This document shows, in pieces, positions 58,680 through 64,000 of a stretch of DNA of 64,000 bases. The stretch is from NCBI RefSeq assembly GCF_910592395.1, contig NC_088309.1:17920599-17984598 (forward strand), read 5' to 3'. The translations under genes were made by a program, and so were the position numbers. This DNA comes from Lineus longissimus (lineage: Eukaryota; Nemertea; Pilidiophora; Heteronemertea; Lineidae). Positions within the stretch are counted from its first letter, which is position 1. Each line of letters begins with the position of its first letter. The notes under the pieces are model-generated. The model had not been told where the DNA came from and did not search any database. It saw only the letters and a program-made list of their open reading frames with translations.

Positions 58680-59611
58680 AGAATAAGATGCGTCCTTGTG
58701 ATATGTGAGTTATGGCGGTTCGATGGTAAAATTGCGTACTCCCTTAAGCAGTCATGTTGTTGCGCATTCATGATGATAATCCTGTAGACTGAGTGTTGTG
58801 CCTAAATCTCCTCGTATCCTTGCTGGCATCACTGCCATCGAGCAGGACAAATTCTCCAACTAGTTGAGAGAAAAAGTAAACAACCTTAAATTTTGTAAAT
58901 TAGCTTCTACTTCTAGTGCTTTAATAATTGTGTTATGTCAATTACATTGTAGCTACTAACAAAAAAAGGTTCCAAGAATGGCTGTGATATGGCATAAAAT
59001 AGTCACTAGAAATTTCACTGAACTTTGACATCCTGGGTTCTGTTCATTTTTCCGCCATCCATGAACTTCTCGGAGTAAAATCTCCTTTTGTCAAACTCCA
59101 TGAATGAAACCAGTAACTTGACTACATGTAGGCCAATAGCAAAAGTTGGATGCCCCCAGGTCTATCAGGTGACTTGATTGCTTGACATGTTCATGGATAG
59201 AAAGAGGTGAATTGTCTTCATTACAAGAAATTGTTGGAAACTCATAACACCAACGTGCAATCATGACTTCCCTTATATGCACTCTGTGATGTACAATAAC
59301 ACGTGTATATTTTCTTGTTGGCTGTGTTGTAAATATTGTGTAAATAAGTATACGAATCTATAATTTTTATACCAATCGATAAAAAACTGTAAATGTAGTG
59401 TTTCCTCTGTAAGAAGTTGTCCATTGCTTTGTGCTTCGTTGCCAAAATATATAAAGGTTGTAACTTTATGTATTTTCTGCTTTAGTTTATTTCAAATTTA
59501 TATTGATTTATGAAGGTTTTATTCGCATGGATGATAATCCGTCCAGAGTTTTTATGGCTTTTTTCTGAAGTTGGTGAATATTTTTTCATGATGAATCCAT
59601 CCATTCCAAAC

Positions 59612-59699
59612 ACGTGCCTGTAAACTGACCTGTAATACGCGACTGTAAACTCGCCTGTAACACGTGACTGTAAACTCACCTGTAACACGTGTCTGCGTG
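59612..59699. repeat. 25-bp tandem repeat, ~3.5 copies
   Basis: Unit ACGTGACTGTAAACTCACCT then GTAAC; each unit contains ACGTG. Confidence 0.88.
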
Positions 59700-61890
59700 T
59701 AGACATATCCAGTGTGAAATGCACTAAATTATTTGGTTGTAATCTGTTTCTAACTTACTGCTGCTTCATTTTATTGTTAAGGACAACAACCCTTGGTATA
59801 TGCTGAATATTGTTCATGTCCATTTCAAAATTCCGTCCTGTAATTTACATTGAAAATATGCTGATAAATCTTCTTTGTCCTAATCAGAATTCCGTCCAAT
59901 TGTTTCAACTTTTAGTTTGATTTCGTAACAAATTTGTACGATTTGTAAATATTTTAATTTGAGTTAAAAATTGACTGTATGCTCTCACTCATACAGCACT
60001 TGTTTCATTAAATGTAGTTATCATAAATCAGATCAGATATTTTTGGACCGATTTGTGAATACTTTTGTTGGTTTACTGTGGCAGGGTCAAACATAACCAC
60101 TTTACGAAGTCTATCAATGTTTGTATGACGTAATACAAAATAATGCACTGTAGTGTAGGATGTCCCAGGTCATTTTTGCTCAGCTTCCACTCTTTAGTTT
60201 TTGCTTTGAAGGTCATACGAAATACGGTCTTGAAGGTCATATGAAAATGCTCTGTTTCAATCCATCATTTTCCCTAAAAATCTCTGCATCAACACTTCTA
60301 GTTGGGGAATGGAATTTATGCACCTAGAACCTGGGACATCAAACACTTGCAAGATTTAAAATGAAACATTCCTGTAATATTTGTACTCAACACTGTTGAC
60401 ATCCAGATCATAAGCCTGATTAGGAAATAAAGTAACTGTAATGCTTATTTAATCCAGTTTTATGTTTTTTCTTTTTGTAATTGGTTCAGAATTTGAGGTA
60501 TTGATGAGTGACATTGCACATCCGGTCAAATGTATTAAAAGCTTCCAGAAGATGACCAGAGGGTCTTTAAATTTGGTGATGTCTGCATCAGGAATATGCC
60601 CCCCCCCCTTGTGCTTCCAAGTCAAGAAGAGGACTATGAAAATGTCCATGGTCATGAAGGTTTACTTTGAAGCTTTTTACACAACAGTTTTCGTGATTAA
60701 TTGGCTTTTAGAGCGCTGTTCACAGAAATGTATGGATTAGACTTGTCGTCTGGCAACCATACATAAATCAGTTGTTCGAGAAGTGCAGGTGACGATAATG
60801 ATTTCGCTGCTTTTTATTTTCATTGCTGAGGAAAATAAAGTGGGCTAGTCACAGAATACATTAATCCAAATATGTGTGGGAAGGTTGGCTGAATTTGCGA
60901 CGCGAAAGGCCGGATTCCACTAGAGGACGGTTTTGTAAAACCACAGGAGTCTGCTATGTATTTTTGCAACTGTTAACCATGGCAGTTTCTCACTGAAGTG
61001 AACTCTGTCTCAACTGTTCAAAAGTATTAAACAGTTATGATGTATAGGTCAAATACTTAGACTAAACATATACCCGCAGACGTACTTTATATATTTAAGC
61101 TGCAGCCAAAATTCAGCCTTGAAAATAAATATCAGATTTGAAATACAGTAAATATAGGAGTATGTCTAGCATACTTCATGCACATAATACAGCTTTCCTA
61201 TAATTCCATGAGTGTAATGGTTTGATTTAATTCAATCCTGAGTATAGTACCCCTATTCTACAAGTACTATACTTCTCAATAAAGAAGATGAAATAAACCG
61301 GTCATAATCACAAATTACACAAATTTAAACCCACGCCAGGTCTCCAGGCTGAACATTATAATTTGTCAAGTTATACCAGTTTACAATTTTACTGCAAAAA
61401 AATCTCCTTGAGCCACGAAGGCCTGGATTAAATTTTCTCAGTGTGCATTGCAGAGTGCTGGGTGTATACTTTAGTAATAGACTTTGATCAAAATGTATTA
61501 AGCACACACGGGCACAATGTTAATCACATTGGTGTTTTGTGTCAACGGCGTTGACGATTCGTCCAGTGAGTATACATGTACGCTATTGTTGGGTATGTTT
61601 GCTGTCGCTATGGCACGGGACAGCAAGGCTCGTTGATCAATAATCTGCTTGGGTAATGAACCATGAAACGCAATAGCTGTCATTAATCAACAGAAACTAT
61701 TTCCAGTGTAAGGCACTCAAAGAGACAACTAACGGAGAAAGATTGAGTAGACTATTCAATGTTCACAGTTAAAGGCCTAGGCCCGTTCTGCTCTTTCAAA
61801 ATTTGAAGTTTGAATTTGAAAATTTTAATTGTGTAAATATGAATATGAATTTGAACAATTCTGTTGTTCAGACCGTTATAAAAATACTAC

Positions 61891-61985
61891 TACAGTAGAA
61901 CCTCTCTATTATGGACACCCTTGAGACTGACAAGTGCTGTCCTTGATAATAGGTGTCCTGATTAGAGTCCAGATGAAAAGGCAAG
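61891..61985. mobile_element. Truncated MITE, ACAGTAGAACC family
   Basis: Left end TACAGTAGAACCTCTCTATT and GGACACCCTTGAGACTGACA match the adjacent full copy at 62035; no right terminus. Confidence 0.7.
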
Positions 61986-62034
61986 AGTGGAGGGCCAAGG
62001 TGATAGCCACTCCCAGGGCATCAAAGGGTCGTAG

Positions 62035-62198
62035 TACAGTAGAACCTCTCTATTAAGGACACCCACGGGACTGACAAGTGCTGTCCTTAATAGAGAGGTG
62101 TCCTGATTAGAGAGGTCAACTTGAATGGAAACAACCAATTTGGGACCAAAACTAGTGTCCTTAATAGAGAGGTGTCCGCTAACAGAGGTTCCACTGTA
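62035..62198. mobile_element. Full-length MITE, ACAGTAGAACC family (164 bp)
   Basis: Ends are inverted copies of TACAGT(A/G)GAACCTCT followed by GGACACC (about 28 bp), with TA at both borders, as for Tc1/mariner-type non-autonomous elements. Internal GGTGTCC(T/G) motifs form further hairpins. Confidence 0.85.
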
Positions 62199-64000
62199 AC
62201 ATCAAATTGGGTATTTGCCAATTTTCACTAGGGTTTGTATCAAAATGACATCAAAACTCTGAACATAGACGTCACAAGTCAGTCTGCTTCATGTAGTGGG
62301 AGCCATAGTTTTGCTGGTACTCCGAGCAGGCTCAATCTTTTTGCCAACAAAAGAACTGGACACAACAAAACCATTTACAAACATGATACACGAATTTATT
62401 TCAAAAATATCATTCGGACTGAATATTACACATACAAGTCAGCAATCGGTCAATAAAAAAAGCTTGCAACAATTCGGTGAACACAGTAGGATATGATATT
62501 CATACAGATTAGCAAGTCTCGTACCTGGTATTTGGTCAAAAAACGTGTTTAGTTGCAATACTCAAGTTACCACTTATCATCACGTCCGAGTTCTCAAAGT
62601 CATGAGACTGGCCACAGGTGGAGTCACTAGGCAATAAACCATACTGGAACCTAACTGTAGTGGCACGCAAAACACCAGGCCTGACAGTGCAACACTCCTT
62701 AGAGAATAATTTCACTAGGCTAGAGGGACTGCAGAGGAACAAACTACAAAATGTACATCAATATTTTTTCCACAAGATTTGATAACATTTTCGGTCAGCT
62801 TTTTACTATTTTACTCCAACTATATATATAACAGCCAAGCTGTAAATATGTGCATTAGGTAAATTACCAAATGTAACTTCAAACATACCATGACATAATC
62901 AATGAACATTTCGCAAATTACATGTACCATTTTCGTACATGGACTTGCCATATCATCATTATAACAAAACTGTAAAAAATTGCCTGCAAATAGCCATGAC
63001 ACACGATGTATTAGTTGAGCTACAACAATCTCCAAGGGCAGGAAAATATCGAATCCAAGACATAGGCTAAACTAACAATCAAACAGGAACTGTAAGGAAC
63101 ATACACAGTTTGTTACTTTACACTGGTGAATGGAGCGAAATTATCATAATCATAAAATATTTCAAACGCAATGAGAAATGAAAATTCATTCTGCTGAAAA
63201 TTTGCAAACATGTTGAAGCGTGGGGCAACCAGAAAAGCAACAAGGGAAAGTTTAAAAGTCTACGTCACTCGTTAAATATTTGAAATTTGAAATTGAATTA
63301 AAAACATTTGAAATTGTTTAAATAAGTACCGAGTGCAAATTTAAACAAAGTTGTCATGTAGACAGACATGCAAATACTATAAACATAAAGTTCAGCCAAT
63401 TCGTATGCATAATAAAGGCAAAACGGCATTGTGTATAACTGCATTTCTATTTTCCTGGACCACCAGTAATAACAAACGGCGTACCCCTTTAATGAACAGA
63501 CCTCCAGGGAAATCTCGTTTTCAGATTTTATGTTCCGCATTAACCCAGGGCGTTTCCTTGCTGCAATGACAATAGAGGAAAACAAAAGTTGCCTGAAGCA
63601 GTTATTTGGTAACTGAAATTACCCAATGCTGGGTAGGCATCATATCATTTTACGACACTTCCGTTTTCATGTAGGCGGAGCCAGTAACAGGTATATGAAT
63701 TTCCAAATACGTGCTAGGGATAAAAGCGTAGTTTTCATGTGGTACAACTGCAGCAGGAAAACACAATAGTGGAATCAGGCCTTTAGTTGGAGCTGGTTTC
63801 AATTTGGGACATGGTGCATCATTCTTCATTGCAATCACATGCGAATATATTTACATGGACACTGACGTTAAAACTACAAATTTTACAAGAAAGCTGGTTT
63901 CTGCACATTGTTCCACAATTGAATCAAAGACGGACTTTATTGCCAAAAGGTGGCAGTAGTAGTCAGCAGTCCAATACAAAACAGAAGGTTTTGCGGATGA

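Larger units (their letters stand above)
57629..64000. other. SAXO 3' flank, no recognised coding exon
   Basis: Contains short tandem repeats (58634, 59612), a poly(C) run near 60600 and MITE copies at 61891-62198. A minus-strand AATAAA near 62399-62394 could end a gene entering from beyond 64000; no coding exon of it is visible. Confidence 0.5.

Noticed and set aside
62394-64000. 3' UTR of a minus-strand gene entering from the right.
   Set aside because: Only an AATAAA-like signal near 62399 supports it; no coding exon is visible, so it is not listed as a gene.
1-64000. CRISPR arrays, operons or other prokaryotic features.
   Set aside because: The window is spliced animal DNA; short tandem repeats here lack regular unique spacers.

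Overview
The window is nuclear DNA from an invertebrate animal. It has small coding exons separated by kilobase introns, GT-AG splice sites, a eukaryotic tRNA gene with internal promoter boxes, and many miniature transposons. The species cannot be fixed from the sequence. Frequent ACATGT and AGGCCT palindromes, and the dispersed repeat at 34277-35375 with its terminal CGGACGA-type array, look like marine lophotrochozoan or deuterostome genomes; that is an impression, not a measurement.

Two protein-coding genes lie head to head. On the minus strand, 44756 down to 698 holds one tropomyosin gene. The canonical exons (114, 126, 134, 118, 71, 76, 63, 70 and 83 bp) join in frame to exactly 284 residues, the classic muscle tropomyosin length. 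Every exon position from 4 to 9 exists in two or three versions with identical length and phase: three exon 4s and two each of exons 5, 6, 7, 8 and 9. Three alternative starts are visible: exons 1a+2 (284 aa product), a 138-bp exon 1b (250 aa product), and an 813-bp exon 1c encoding a 271-residue, highly charged, disordered extension whose phase-0 donor fits exon 3 (475 aa product). If all cassettes are mutually exclusive and independent, 288 mRNAs are possible. Exon 1c resembles in architecture the atypical long Drosophila Tm1-I/C isoforms and is the most interesting feature here.

On the plus strand, 50610-57628 holds a SAXO (stabilizer of axonemal microtubules, FAM154) gene. It has twelve Mn-type microtubule-binding modules in exons 2-5 and two alternative first exons: a 38-bp exon carrying the canonical Cys-rich N-terminus, and a 341-bp exon that replaces it with a Ser/Thr-rich, cysteine-free leader.

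A 4.6-kb transposable element (29473-34076) sits in the large tropomyosin intron between exons 1b and 3. It has terminal inverted repeats longer than 1 kb, built partly of ~147-bp tandem units, and a frameshifted, intron-containing remnant of a repetitive gene family with an XPG/PIN-like nuclease signature. The inner end of its inverted repeat falls inside the last codons of that gene. A second ~1.1-kb dispersed repeat follows at once (34277-35375). A tRNA-Ala(AGC) gene lies at 48719-48791 between the two protein genes. Several MITE-like inverted-repeat elements, a tRNA-derived SINE fragment and short tandem repeats are scattered through introns and flanks. The last ~6 kb (57629-64000) has no recognisable coding exon.
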